Assembly (NCBI GenBank): GCA_018398585.1
Contig: JAGTTD010000014.1
Coordinates: forward strand, 16,367,387 to 16,431,386
DNA length: 64,000 nt
Source: Simmondsia chinensis
Lineage: Eukaryota > Streptophyta > Magnoliopsida > Caryophyllales > Simmondsiaceae
Direction: 5' to 3'
The stretch's first letter is position 1. Every line of letters starts with the position of its first letter. Under the pieces are notes generated by a model. It was not told the origin of the DNA and searched no databases. It saw only the letters and a program-made list of their open reading frames with translations. This document shows positions 1 through 9,845 of this stretch, piece after piece. The position numbers and the translations under genes were made by a program.

Positions 1-1
1 C

Positions 2-811
2 TTGTCCCTGACGTCTGCAAGAGGATCACGAGTAGAGATTGATTCAGGCAATGAGGATTCAGTAAATGAGATTGACAGTTTTGAGCATTCTTCACAAGAT
101 GAGTTGATGGAGGATGAAGTCGAGATTTCTATGAAAGACTTGACCAGGAGTGGAGCTCACAATACCATTCGCATCAAAGGAAAGGCTGGTAAAACTTCCA
201 TTATTGTTCTTATTGATAGTGGGAGCACGCATAGCATTGTTGAACCAAAATTGATAAAGAAAGTGAAGCATGAAGTGAATAAGACTCATCCTTTGGCAGT
301 TATGGTGGCTGATGGCAATTCCATAACTACTCAAAATAAGTGCCAAGCTTTCCAATGGTCTATGCAAGATCATCAATTCACTTTTGATTTTAGAGTTCTT
401 CCTTTGGGAGGTTGTGATATGGTTCTCGGTGTAGATTGGATGAGATCATTCAATCAGGTGGTGTTTGATTTTGATAAAATGACAATAGCATTTGAAGTTC
501 ATGGCACTAAAGTATCACTGCAGGGTATTTCTGATGAAGCACAGCTTCGGTTGATAAATGGCAAGTGTTTACAAGGTGGATTCAAGAAGAATGCAATCCA
601 ATGGCTCGGGCAATTGTTTGTTATCTCACTTGTTGAACTTCAGCCAGTGATTCAGCCTGAGGTTCATACTTTGATTGGAGAGTATGAAGATGTTTTTGAG
701 CAGCCAAAGAGCCTTCCTCCTCAAAGAAGTGTGGATCATGCCATACCACTTCGAGCCAATTCTGATCCAGTGAAGACCAGGCCTTACCGATATGCTCATG
801 CTCAAAAATAA
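2..811 (+). pseudogene. Z: aspartic protease and start of RT linker
   Basis: This is the gag/pol boundary of a gypsy polyprotein. The acidic linker (EDEVEISMK) is followed by the retroviral-type protease with active-site D-S-G at about residues 72-74 of this frame ([11 protein letters not shown]) and the conserved [13 protein letters not shown] segment. It ends with the pre-RT linker ([18 protein letters not shown], then RPYRYAHAQK). The protease would cleave the Gag-Pol precursor inside the virus-like particle. The frame closes with TAA at 809-811 and meets another in-frame stop shortly after, so RT is separated from it. No true start is present; the upstream part lies outside the window. 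Confidence 0.88.
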
Positions 812-835
812 GAAATTGAGAAGTAAGTTGATGAG

Positions 836-1525
836 TTGCTTCAAATGAGCTTCATTAGACCAAGCCATAGTCCTTTTGCCTCAACTGTGATTCTTGTGAA
901 GAAGAAGGATGGCACGGCTAGGATGTGCATTGATTATCGCCAATTTAATTCCTTGACCGTGAAAGATAAGTTTCCTATCCCTGTTATAAATGATTTGCTT
1001 GATGAGTTATTTGGAGCACGTTTCTTCTCTAAACTTGCTTTGAGGCAGGGATATCATAAAATCAGAGTTCTTGAGCCGGATGTATATAAGACTGCTTTTC
1101 AAACTCGCCATGGGCATTTCGAGCTTGTTGTTATGCAATTTGGCTTAACAAATGCTCCGGCCACCTTTCAAGCGGCTATGAATGACATCTTCAAGCCCTT
1201 CTTGAGGGGATCAATGCTAGTCTTCTTCGATGACATATTGATATATAGCTTTCCTTATGAGGATCATCTCATCCACCTTAGAGAAGTCTTTGTGGTAATA
1301 CGGCAGCACAAGTTCTTTGCCAAGTTGTTTAAATGCTCATTTGCTCAGACCAAGCTCGAAGATTTGGGTCATGTAATCTCTCAAGAAGGAGTCTCCACTG
1401 ATCCTACCAAGGTCCAAGCAATGCAAGATTGGCTAATTCCAATAACCTTGAAGCAATTGAGGGGATTCTTGGGATTGACCGAGTATTATAGGAAGTTCAT
1501 TAAAGGTTATGGATCTATTGCTTAA
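836..1525 (+). pseudogene. Z: reverse transcriptase
   Basis: This frame has the RT fingers/palm signature: [35 protein letters not shown], then [18 protein letters not shown] (the YVDD-equivalent catalytic pair) and [12 protein letters not shown] of the connection region. RT would copy element RNA to cDNA in the particle. The motif-A aspartate seen in G, H and I (SKLDL) is alanine here (SKLAL), so catalysis is lost. The frame is the same as the upstream protease, separated only by stops. It ends at TAA 1523-1525 just before RNase H. Confidence 0.9.
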
Positions 1526-1557
1526 CCTTTAACTGAGCTCCTAAAAAGGATTCTTTC

Positions 1558-2016
1558 TTGTGGTTAGAGAAGGCTCAAGCAGCCTTTGAGGCTCTCAAAT
1601 CAACCATGTGTGCAACACCGGTATTGGTAATGCCCAATTTTGCTGAAGCTTTCATATTGGAGACAGATGCGAGTGGGTCTGGTATTGGCACTGTTCTTTC
1701 TCAACAAGGGAGGCCTATTGCTTATTTGAGTCAAGCACTTAGTCCCAAGCACCAAGCCTTGTCAACTTATGAGAAGGAGTACTTGGCTATTCTTCTAGCA
1801 GTCGAGAAATGGAGGCATTACTTGGATGATCATAGATTCATTATTCGAACTGATCACCAAAGCCTTAAGCACCTCCTTGAGCAAAAGACTGTGACAAGAA
1901 TTAAAAAGAAGGGATTAATGAGGATGCTTGGCCTTGATTACGCCATAGAGTACAGAAGAGGTAAAGAGAATGCTGCAGCAGATGCATTGTCCAGGAAATT
2001 TGAAGATACAGAATAA
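1558..2016 (+). pseudogene. Z: RNase H
   Basis: This is the RNase H domain of the polyprotein. All expected acidic positions are visible: LETDASGSGIG, YEKEYLAILLAVEKW, RTDHQSLKHLL and ENAAADALSRK. The domain would remove the RNA strand of the RNA/DNA hybrid. It lies one frame away from RT, with a stop and frameshift near 1525-1557. The start given is only where the open frame begins, since this is an internal polyprotein domain. Confidence 0.88.
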
Positions 2017-2800
2017 GGCTCGAGTGGTGCAATGTCCATTGTTCTACCTTTTTGGATGGAGGAAGTCTATAAGTCCTAGGAAGGAGATCCTTTTGCTCAA
2101 GAGTGTGTGACAGCAAGTCCGATAAAAAATGCAGAAAAGGATGACAATGCTGCTGAAATATCAGTGCAGAGAGGCATCATCAAGGTGTAGAATAGACTCT
2201 ACACTGGTTCAGCAACAGATTTGACAAACTTCAGAGTTGATTCAGCTTGGGGAGGACATGCTGGTATAGCGGGCACTTATTGAAGAATTAAAGCCTATTT
2301 CAGCTGGCCAGGCATGAAGAAGTCCGTGAGTGAGTATGTCAAGGCATGTGAAGTTTGTCAACAAACTAAATTGGGGGATCATAGGTACAAGGGACTTCTT
2401 CAGCCACTTCCCATTCCGGATGGAGCTTGGATCAACATTAGCATGGATTTCATAGAGCGTTTGCCTAAGTCTGATAGCAGGGAAGTCATATAGGTTGTGG
2501 TGGATCGTTTCACCAAGTATAACCACTTCATTTAACTCATACGGCCTGTTACAGCTGAGAAGTTGGCTAAGATATTCCTTGACAACATATATAAGTTACA
2601 TGGATTGCCTCAATCCGTTATCTCTGATTGGGATAAGATCTTCACAAGCAATTTTTGGAGGGAGTTGTTCAAGTTGTTGGGTACTACATTGGAACTTAGC
2701 TCACCTTATCATCCCTAAACAGAAGGAAAATCGAGCGTGCTAACCAATGTATAGAGAAGTACCTTCGGAGCATGGTTTTCTCACATCCTAAGGAGTGGAA
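2017..2800 (+). pseudogene. Z: integrase N-terminal and core part, interrupted by B
   Basis: Translated remnants show the zinc-binding region (WGGHAGIAGTY, then KACEVCQQTKLGD), the first catalytic aspartate region (INISMDFIE), FTKYNHF, and LPQSVISDWDKIFTS around the second aspartate. Several stops break it (for example inside the VDRFTKY and YHPxTEG regions). At 2800 the text is cut by the LTR of element B, with the 5-bp duplication TGGAA at 2796-2800. Integrase would have inserted cDNA into chromosomal DNA. Confidence 0.85.
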
Positions 2801-3232
2801 TGCTACAAATTAATAAATTTCACTTGTACTACATTTAATTTCTTAGTATTATTTTGTATTAGAGTCTATATGATGTAACACAACTTAAAATAGCACCGGT
2901 TAAAATAATTGTAAGCAAAATATCAGCACAAATATCTGCAGTGCACACGAAAAGCACTGTGCTGAATTAGTTGCTGATGTTTTGGCGGGAATGACAGTTA
3001 CAGGCAAGGAATGAGTGGGATTTTCAGCTGGGAATTTCCTGACCTAATTCTGTGTAAAAATTGAGAGCTTAATGTGCATTTTTGATCATCCAATGAAATG
3101 AAATCTTATTCCTAAGGGAAATTCTCTAATTCTCATCTCCTTTCTCTATTTTCTCATCCCCTTCACTTCTTTTCTCATCTCAAACTCTCTTCTACAAGGT
3201 TAGATTTCCAAAATAATTTTGGGAAGCTAAAA
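2801..3232 (+). repeat. B 5' LTR
   Basis: It starts TGCTAC and ends in GCTAAAA (GCTAACA in the partner copy). It matches 6707-7138 along its full length. It contains a run of TCTCATC-type pyrimidine motifs before the end, as do the LTRs of the other families here. The TATAAAT found in the 3' copy is AAAAAT here, so the promoter of this copy looks damaged. Confidence 0.92.
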
Positions 3233-3234
3233 AT

Positions 3235-3246
3235 TGGTATCAGAGC
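3235..3246 (+). other. B primer binding site (initiator tRNA-Met)
   Basis: The sequence TGGTATCAGAGC two bases after the LTR is the standard complement of the 3' end of plant initiator tRNA-Met and would prime minus-strand synthesis. Confidence 0.9.
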
Positions 3247-3319
3247 TGGTTTAACAATCACTTAATTAATTAAGCTAGCAACAAGATCAGAAAAACAAAA
3301 AAAAAAAAAAAAAAATTTC

Positions 3320-4677
3320 ATGGCCGAAGGAGTTAGAACCAGATCGGGAGTTGGTGGAGCAAATGCAACAGGTTCCAATATGGATTTTGTTGTGGCTGTC
3401 ACTGGAAATCCCACGGCTGGACCTCAAAATGCTACTAAGGAAGATCTTCTTAAGATGCAACAAGGATTTAATTAGAGAATGGATCAAATTTTGGCATTGT
3501 TGATGGACAAAGATGCTAAAGATGTCAAAGTGCAAGACCAATTGCAACAAATTGAGGAAAAACTTGAACACTTGCAAGATCAAGTTAACAAACAAGGTGA
3601 CTTAAGTGTTAAGGCCATCCTCAAACCCGCAAGTCAGACTCACCAAGCAGCTGAAGTCGATCAGCAGCACACAAGTACCGAACAGCAGCAAGTCAGCATG
3701 GACAGATCTCAAGGAGGAATGCACACTCGAGGTAAATCTCCGATGTTGCAACCTGGTGTAGGACCATCAATTAACATTAGATCAGCTGCAAATCAACCAA
3801 TTCGACCTGAAATTAATGTAGGAAATAAAGATCGAGCTTTTGGACCTGTTAATTACCGAACCTATGCTGAAAATTCAGAACAGAACAACAGGCCATATGT
3901 TTCTGTTATGCATCAGAACGTTGCAGATGAGGTGTTTGATCATATTGATAGACCTCCTGATCAACCATATCAGCATAGAACCATGACCAATGACAACACA
4001 ATTGGGGGTAGGAGTGGCTCTTCCAGGCAGCCAAGGGTAGAAATAGATCCATTTGATGGAAAGCAACTGGAATCTTGGCTTAGGAGGTGTGATTGATACT
4101 TTTATATTACAATATACCTGAGGGGGAGAACCGCCAGATAGCCGCAGTCCATCTTCATGGTGATCATGAGGTTTTGTACTATAGTTTGTTGAAAAGCAAA
4201 CCGAATCTTTCTTGGGACCTTTTCGTAGAAGAGATGTGTGAACGATATGGTGAAGGAGAATCCACGGATGTTGTGGATAACTTCAACAAGTTAGTCCGAA
4301 CATCAAGTGTGAAAGAATACATGCTTAGATTTGAGAATTTGAGAGCAAATTTGATGTCAGTTCTAGCCATTGCTCCTGAGGATGCCGAATCCTACTATGT
4401 TTCTTGCTTTGTGAGTGGCCTTAAGCCTAGGATCAAAAATATGGTTAAAGCTATTGGTCCTAAGACTTTGTCAAGTGCTTATAACAAGGCAAAGTTGATA
4501 GAAGCAACTCAAGTTCCCTCAAACGACAAGCCAAAGCATCATGACAGCAGGTCCGAAGTTCTACAACAGAGTAAAGGGTCCGGCAGTAAGCAAAACATCG
4601 ACAGAAGTTCGGTAAGGCTTTGTTTTCGTTGCAACCAGCCTTACTAGCCCGGGCATAGGTGCAAATCACAAGCACTT
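3320..4677 (+). pseudogene. B: gag (N-terminus, capsid and zinc knuckle)
   Basis: The start ATG at 3320 gives MAEGVRTRSGVGG, matching the gag start of H (MAEGVRTRLG). An in-frame TAG at 3473-3475 separates it from the coiled-coil, glutamine-rich region starting at 3479. A conserved block (QPRVEIDPFDGKQ, SWLRRCD) leads into the capsid-like part after a stop and frameshift at about 4093-4096. The capsid part includes DHEVLYYSLLK, CERYGEGESTDVV, EYMLRFENLRAN, SGLKPRIKNMVKA and SSAYNKAKLIEA. The zinc knuckle C-F-R-C-N-Q-P-Y then GHRC near 4618-4665 contains a TAG at 4645. Gag would form the particle and bind RNA. Confidence 0.88.
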
Positions 4678-5323
4678 ATGTATGCAAAAGATAGTCGAGT
4701 TCCGGATGAAGCTGACAGTACCGAATCTGATGCAGATTTGGAGGAGACCGAATGTAATTTACAAGGCAACTCAAGTGATGACGAGGTCGAGATCTCCATT
4801 AAGGCTCTAATCGGAAGTGGGGCTCATAACACAATCAAAATCGAGGGACAGGTTGGAAAACACTCCATTATTATTCTTGTTGATAGTGGAAGCGCTCACA
4901 GTTTCATTGACCCAAAGTTGATTAAGAAGGTCAAACACGAAGTGATAAAAACTCATCCTTTGGCGGTCATGGTAGCTGATGGAAATTCTTTAACAACTAA
5001 AGACAAATGGATAGCCTTCCCTTGGTCTATGCAAGGTCATCATTTCACTTTTGATTTTCAAGTGATCCCTTTTGGGTGGTCGTGACATGGTGCTCGGAGT
5101 AGATTGGATGAGGACCTTCAACCCGGTTGTCTTTGATTTTGAGAAAATGATCGTGGCCTTTGAAGTCCAAGGCATCAAAGTATCTTTGCAAGGCATGTTC
5201 GAGGAAGCTCAACTCAAGTTGATGGTTGGGAAACATGGGCAAGGTGGAATCAAGAAGAAGGCAATACAATGGCTTGGTCATTTATTCATGATTAGTCCGG
5301 TAGAGTTGCAGCAAGACCTTTAA
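4678..5323 (+). pseudogene. B: aspartic protease
   Basis: The acidic linker (DDEVEISIK) is followed by the active site LVDSGSAHSF (D-S-G near residues 69-71 of the frame starting 4678), then [22 protein letters not shown] and IQWLGHLFMI. A frameshift lies near 5080, so the first half ends at 5085 and the second is open from 5072 to a TAA at 5321-5323. The reading frame continues past that TAA directly into the accessory region, with only the first residues of the usual pre-RT linker (PEVQALL) kept. Confidence 0.88.
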
Positions 5324-5329
5324 CCAGAA

Positions 5330-6700
5330 GTGCAGGCTTTATTGGATGCATTTGGGGACAATTGGGTGCAGCCAAGGAGGTCTGATGGTCAACAAGAGCT
5401 AACTCAAGATGTTGCTCTTACTATGGTATACGCTGATATACCAGATCCAGATGTCTGTGATGGTGTACATGGGTCGCTTACTGCAAAAGTTGTGATCCCA
5501 ACAAAAAAAATTGATGTTACCTTTGTAATATCATTGAAAACGTCACCAAATCAGTTAAGTGATATTCCTTGGCAAGCTGGAATGATGAACCAAGGTATTT
5601 TCACTGCTGAGCATTGTCTTGCAGTTCCAAAACCACTTGTTGAGGCTACATAATCAACAAATTCAGATCACTGTATACTCAAGTCCACCTTTGGGAATGC
5701 TGGAAAGTTGATTCAGGTCCAGAACATCCCCAACGTAGAGGCTTTACAAGGTCTCTTATGTTGGGTAAAGAATCATGAACATACAGTGGCTGAAAGGCAC
5801 CATCGGTATGCCGATTGGCAAGATCGGAATGATTTATTTCCTCATTTGATGGAAGTTGTGAGTGCAAATTCTTGTAAGGAGCCTCGTACTGACTCGAAAG
5901 AGGTAGATCATGCTTATAACAAGCTGCAACTCGAGGCTATGTCGGAGAAAATGTTAAATCCAGCTGCCAAGTCTTGCTTCTCTGTTCAGCAGAGATAAAA
6001 TTTCATTTCTGGGCAAGCTGGAGCACTAACTCAGGACCAAAACCACATCATCTTGGTGGCTTTGCAAGGTTCCTTGAGTGGAGTAAGTTGTTATGCAGGT
6101 ATAATGGCAAAAATGCACTATCGGCATGCCGATCGGCAGGTTCAGAATGGTTTATTCTTTTATTTGGGGAGCATTATGACTTATTCCAATGCAAAATCAA
6201 GTGTTAAGTCGCCTCCTGGGCCAAGAGAAGATTTTCAGGTTGATTTGAAGCCAAAACAAGTCAAATTTCTGCAGAAGAAGTTAAATCAAGTTGCTAATAT
6301 TTGCTTCCAAGACCAACTGAGTCCAGAACTCAATTCGAGTATAACGCTTGAGTTTGGTTTTGTTATTGCTGATAAATCCTTAAAGCTTTTTGGAATCAAG
6401 CATCCCAGGAAGAATTTTGAGGACCTTATGATAACACATTGCAATTTGGAGGACATTTCTACTGGGTCGTTGGCCATCCAAGTCATGAGCAAAGCTAAAA
6501 CTGCTAGATCACATAAAGTCATGCTGCTGCAACCGGATTCAGTCAGATCAAAGAAGATGCTGCAGTTCATCAACAAGAAGGTTCAAGAGGTGCTAGTCAA
6601 TTGGGGCAACTTAAACTTTACAAACATGGGAGGACTACAACTTCTTGAAGAGCCTATTTCCGAGCTTTACTTCTTGAGGACAAGAAGCTTCTCAAGAGGG
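5330..6700 (+). pseudogene. B: accessory reading frame in place of RT/RNase H/integrase
   Basis: I do not recognise this protein. It begins in frame with the protease (PEVQALLDAFGDNWVQP), then departs from the gypsy sequence at about 5370 and reads QQELTQDVALTMVYADI, EISLKTSP-like text and IPWQAGMMNQG. The same text occurs in element A (QQGLTREAALTVMYAGI, SIVPWQGYMQN). Two copies of a module follow (about 5715-5996 and 6050-6330), each with RHxxADxQxxNxLF and a K-rich stretch ending NPAAKSCFSVQQR or similar. Next comes FVIADKSLKLFGIKHP, the counterpart of FDPSKDGLNVLG in T. Stops at 5651, 5996 and frameshifts break it. It ends at LRTRSFSRGREC just before the polypurine tract. Confidence 0.7.
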
Positions 6701-6706
6701 AGGGAA
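6694..6706 (+). other. B polypurine tract
   Basis: A purine run AAGAGGGAGGGAA ends exactly at the 3' LTR start. It would be the plus-strand primer. Confidence 0.85.
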
Positions 6707-7138
6707 TGTTGCAAATTAATAAATTTCACTTGTAATACATTTAATTTCTTAGTATTATTTTGTATTAGAGTCTACATGATGTAACACAACTTAAAATAGC
6801 ACCGGTTAAAATAATTGTAAGCAAAATATCAGCACAAATATCTGTAGTGCACACGAAAAGCACTATGCTGAATTAGTTGCTGATGTTTTGGTGGGAATGA
6901 TAGTTACAAGCAGGGAATGAGTGGGATTTTCAGCTGGGAATTTCCTGACCTAATTCTGTGTATAAATTGAGAGCCTTATGTGCATTTTTGATCATCCAAT
7001 GAAATGAAATCTTATTCCTAAGGGAAACTCTCTAATTCACATCTCCTTTCTCTATTTTCTCATCCCCTTCACTTCTTTTCTCATCTCAAACTCTCTTCTA
7101 CAAGGTTAGATTTCCGAATTAATTTTGGGAAGCTAACA
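6707..7138 (+). repeat. B 3' LTR
   Basis: This is 432 bp, TGTTGC to GCTAACA, the partner of 2801-3232. TATAAAT at 6961-6967 is a plausible TATA box. It is followed by the second target duplication copy TGTAA. Confidence 0.92.
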
Positions 7139-7262
7139 TGTAACCGTTGGCTTTCTCTAGCTGAATATTGGTTCAACACTCAAGAACATGCATCTATTGG
7201 CACTACTCCTTTCCAAGCACTATATGAATATGCTCCTTCTACTCCATTTATGTTGCAGAGTT
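7139..7262 (+). pseudogene. Z: remainder of integrase core after B
   Basis: Directly after the B insertion the same integrase resumes with WLSLAEYWFNT, then ASIGTTPFQALYEYAP and FMLQ. It begins with the second copy of the target duplication (TGTAA at 7139-7143, one mismatch to TGGAA). The homology stops near 7262, where the opposite-strand element C takes over, so the integrase C-terminal chromodomain region is missing. Confidence 0.85.
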
Positions 7263-8460
7263 GCATCAAATGAGGAACACTCATCTGGAGGTCTTCCAAG
7301 TATAAAAATCTGCTTGTAAACATTCCCAAGCGCTGCTAAAACAACCCTATATCTAAACCATATCAGACCAAGCTCAATAAACACTTGATTTTTTTCCAAT
7401 TCCACATGATGTGCTGCAAACTTCAAAAATTCAGCAATGTTAAACCGATACACCACATAGTTGCGAATATGACAGATTTCAGCTCGATTCTTGTCCATAT
7501 GGAAGCTTCTTGATGCGAAAAAGTTAATATATCTTCCCAAATCCATAATAGCACCAATCACACTCCATTTGAACAACTCATTTACTGCTGATAGTGAAGG
7601 AATTGTAATTCTCTAAGCCTTTTCAACAGCTACCTTGAATTTTGTAGTAAACATCTTGAATTGGAACTTAAGTAATCTAGGAATCTCAGCTTCTTCTCTC
7701 AAAATTCTTGCACAGATTACACCATAAGCTCCCATTCTTTGATCTTGGCAAAGCTGAGGGAGGATGCACCAAAAATTAAGAGTACATTGCTGTCCAATCA
7801 TGATCATTAGAGCACTTGTGACTTTGGCTTGAAAATTTGGACCTTTGCTCCCCCAAATTAAGTACTCATAGGTCACAATTGAATTCCAAGAACACAAGGT
7901 CTTCACTTGAATTCTCAAAGCAACCCAATTGACATATTTAATTCTGCAACTTTCATTTTTCAGATGGTTCGCAAATCTTTCAGCTTTTATTTGGACCATC
8001 TTCAACTTTCTGCATTCAAATAGGTTGCTGCAGCTATCTCCTTCAAAAACAACATGAATTCTCAGCTTTTCCAGCCACCAATCTTGCTCTAAGTGAGCTG
8101 GCATTGAATTCCCAATAGATTCAATTTCCTGGCTGAACTGCTCAATTTTAACCTTTGAATGTGCCCCATTCATCAAGTACTGCACTTTCACTTTAAACTC
8201 AGGAGGTCTCACATTTGGTTGCCCTAATGGAGCATGTTCTTTGCCCATAGCTTGATTATTGCACAATCTGAATTTGGAGCTCAATGCACTTGCCTCATTA
8301 CTGTCCAGCATTGTCATTCCAGCCCAAATGCAGAACCCAGATTCGATCAACACTTCAGGGGGTCTTCCCATATTAAACATAACCCAAAGTCCTTTAATTC
8401 TTGCAGATGTTGGCTGATCAAACTTAATTCTCTAATCAGTACCCATCTTGTGAGCTTCTA
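7263..8460 (-). pseudogene. C: accessory frame, C-terminal part
   Basis: Minus-strand frames 8380-7613 and 7576-7263 share blocks with element A. Examples are SIVTYEYLIWGSKGPNFQAK (A: SMVTYECLFFWAKG, SEAKVTSAQLIKMGQQ), VIGAIMDLGRYINFFASRSFHMDKNRAEIC (A: VIGAIMTLGRCHNLFTSSCFYMDINRAAIC) and VELEKNQVFIEL. Two copies of a GRPPE/GRPPD motif occur (about 8360 and 7275). Function unknown; the length and the shared order show it was once a single protein. A stop near 7610 and frameshifts break it. The apparent C-terminal residues past 7262 are antisense of Z and are not part of the protein. Confidence 0.68.
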
Positions 8461-8497
8461 ATATGTCAAGATTTCTTCCAGAAATCAAGTTAAGCAT

Positions 8498-9109
8498 CTA
8501 CCGAATCTCCTTGGCAGTTGGATTGACTCTTTTCTCCCACTTAGCCTCATGTTCCAGCTTGCTATGATCTTGATCTACCTTTCCTGGATCAGGGGGAAGC
8601 TGAGCATAAGAGGTTGCAGCCTGAAGTACCCTTCTTTCAGCGTAAGAACCATGCCAAACATCCACTGTACTGCAATTGGTCTGAACAAAATTTTGCTTCA
8701 GCACATTACTGAATTTGTACACCTCCATCAACTCAATTGCTTGTACAGAAACAGCGCTTCGCCTTTGTTGAACCTTAAAACACACTTTGGCAGCTTGGTT
8801 ACTTCATTTCAACAAAGAATCAACTCTTTTTAGCTTCACAAAACCTTGAGTATAATCTCCCAGATCAGAAGCCAATTTGTCATGGAAGTTTGTATTTGAA
8901 TGCACCATTTCTCCACTGCAAGAACCTTGCAATGCGTCAAGTACACTGCTGCCAGCATAGTTCAGAAGCTGGTTTTGATTATCAAGTTGCCTTGGAGAAG
9001 TGCTTAACACGCTTTGTGGTGGTATCATTGTTACTACAGCAGTAACATCAACTTTCACAGTTGAATTCAGATGTTCTATTATATCCGACCCTTGTATAAT
9101 AGCATACAT
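8498..9109 (-). pseudogene. C: accessory frame, repeated-module region
   Basis: Two minus-strand stretches carry the repeated module. The first is 9109-8804 (NFHDKLASDLGD, KLKRVDSLLK), continuing after a stop into CFKVQQRRSAVSVQAIELMEVYKFSNVLKQ. The second copy is AQLPPDPGKVDQDHSKLEHEAKWEKRVNPTAKEIR (ends near 8498). Element A has the matching DKLPPDLGEDFQ, KPKRFDSLLKRTNQAA and FKVQRRRSNVVEQAIELLNVYN. No known domain is recognised. Confidence 0.65.
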
Positions 9110-9845
9110 TGGTAAAATTAGGAGCCTGAGTTAGTTCTTGTTGCCTAACTTCTTCCATTGGGCCAACCCGATGTCCCTTACTTGATTTGGACTCAATTAC
9201 AGCAACTAACGGTTGTCCGTTATTATGTTCTTGCAAACTCTCAAGCACCTTAGGCTGAAACACAAACTCATGCCTCAATTTCTGCTTTGTCAACTTCTTT
9301 TTACCCCAAAAACCTTTCAATGCTTCATTTAGATGGTTCCTCTTTACTTTACTCCTTGCTTTCTTTATTATACCCTTGACATATGAATCATATTCCCATT
9401 CCGAAAGCATACCTTGCTGTAGCTCATCATCTTCAAAATACTCTAACTCTTGCAAAGAGTCTTCATAATGATCAACTTGTTCAACTTGAGATTCCTCTAA
9501 CTTGTGTTCATCAATTTCGGCATTACCGTGGCCTAACTCATCTTCAACGGCAACAGATTCCACTCTAATCTTCTCTTTTTGCTTAGCATTGAACTCTTGT
9601 TGTATAACGCCATCCATTAACTCAGGGAACTCATTTGCATCCAGAACACCAGCACCATCTCGATTGATGATTACAAACTGATGAGCTGAATCTTGCTGAT
9701 CTACAATTTGCTGCAGCACTCGGTCCATTGCCAGTTTCAATTCCTGCCACAACTTCTCGCGTTCTTGTCTACATTCTTGCCTCCATTTCTCCCAAATATC
9801 ACTCATCATAGATCGACAAGAGCCATCATCATCCATACCAGCCAT
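9048..9845 (-). CDS. C: accessory frame, N-terminal part (acidic + basic region)
   Basis: The frame is open from 9914; I prefer the ATG at 9843-9845 (MAGMDDDG) because element T starts its protein at an equivalent place before a W-rich segment. The segment IWEKWRQECRQEREKLWQELKLAM is followed by an acidic stretch (EIDEHKLEESQVEQVDHYEDSLQELE). Then comes a basic block (YVKGIIKKARSKVKRN, GKKKLTKQKLRH). Element A matches it almost position for position (EIDEHELEEPEFEQDDSYEESMRELE, VRGMIKKAKSKSKRN, GKKKLSK). The basic block could be a nuclear localisation or nucleic-acid contact, by inference only. The frame drifts out near 9110. Confidence 0.65.
   Translation of the reverse strand: MAGMDDDGSCRSMMSDIWEKWRQECRQEREKLWQELKLAMDRVLQQIVDQQDSAHQFVIINRDGAGVLDANEFPELMDGVIQQEFNAKQKEKIRVESVAVEDELGHGNAEIDEHKLEESQVEQVDHYEDSLQELEYFEDDELQQGMLSEWEYDSYVKGIIKKARSKVKRNHLNEALKGFWGKKKLTKQKLRHEFVFQPKVLESLQEHNNGQPLVAVIESKSSKGHRVGPMEEVRQQELTQAPNFTNVCYYTRVGYNRTSEFNCES

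Larger units (their letters stand above)
2801..7138 (+). mobile_element. Element B: chimeric LTR element (gag + protease + accessory frame, no RT/integrase)
   Basis: This is a complete 4.3-kb LTR element with two 432-bp LTRs, a primer site and a polypurine tract, inserted in the integrase of Z with duplication TGGAA/TGTAA. Inside are a gypsy gag and protease, but RT, RNase H and integrase are absent. Their place is taken by the accessory frame also found in A, C and T. By hand count the LTRs differ at roughly 18 positions, so the insertion is not recent. It must have depended on enzymes from another element. Confidence 0.9.
1..7262 (+). mobile_element. Element Z: 3' part of a Ty3/gypsy chromovirus, split by element B
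   Basis: A decayed gypsy polyprotein (protease, RT, RNase H, integrase in that order) runs off the left edge, so its 5' LTR and gag are outside the window. It is interrupted at 2800 by element B and resumes at 7139. The original integrase text across the gap reads as a normal E-W-N-R-W-L-S-L-A-E-Y-W-F segment. It stops abruptly near 7262, where minus-strand element C begins; no integrase C-terminus or 3' LTR of Z is present. Domain order and the near-identical parts in G, H and I identify the family. Many stops make it non-functional. Confidence 0.9.
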
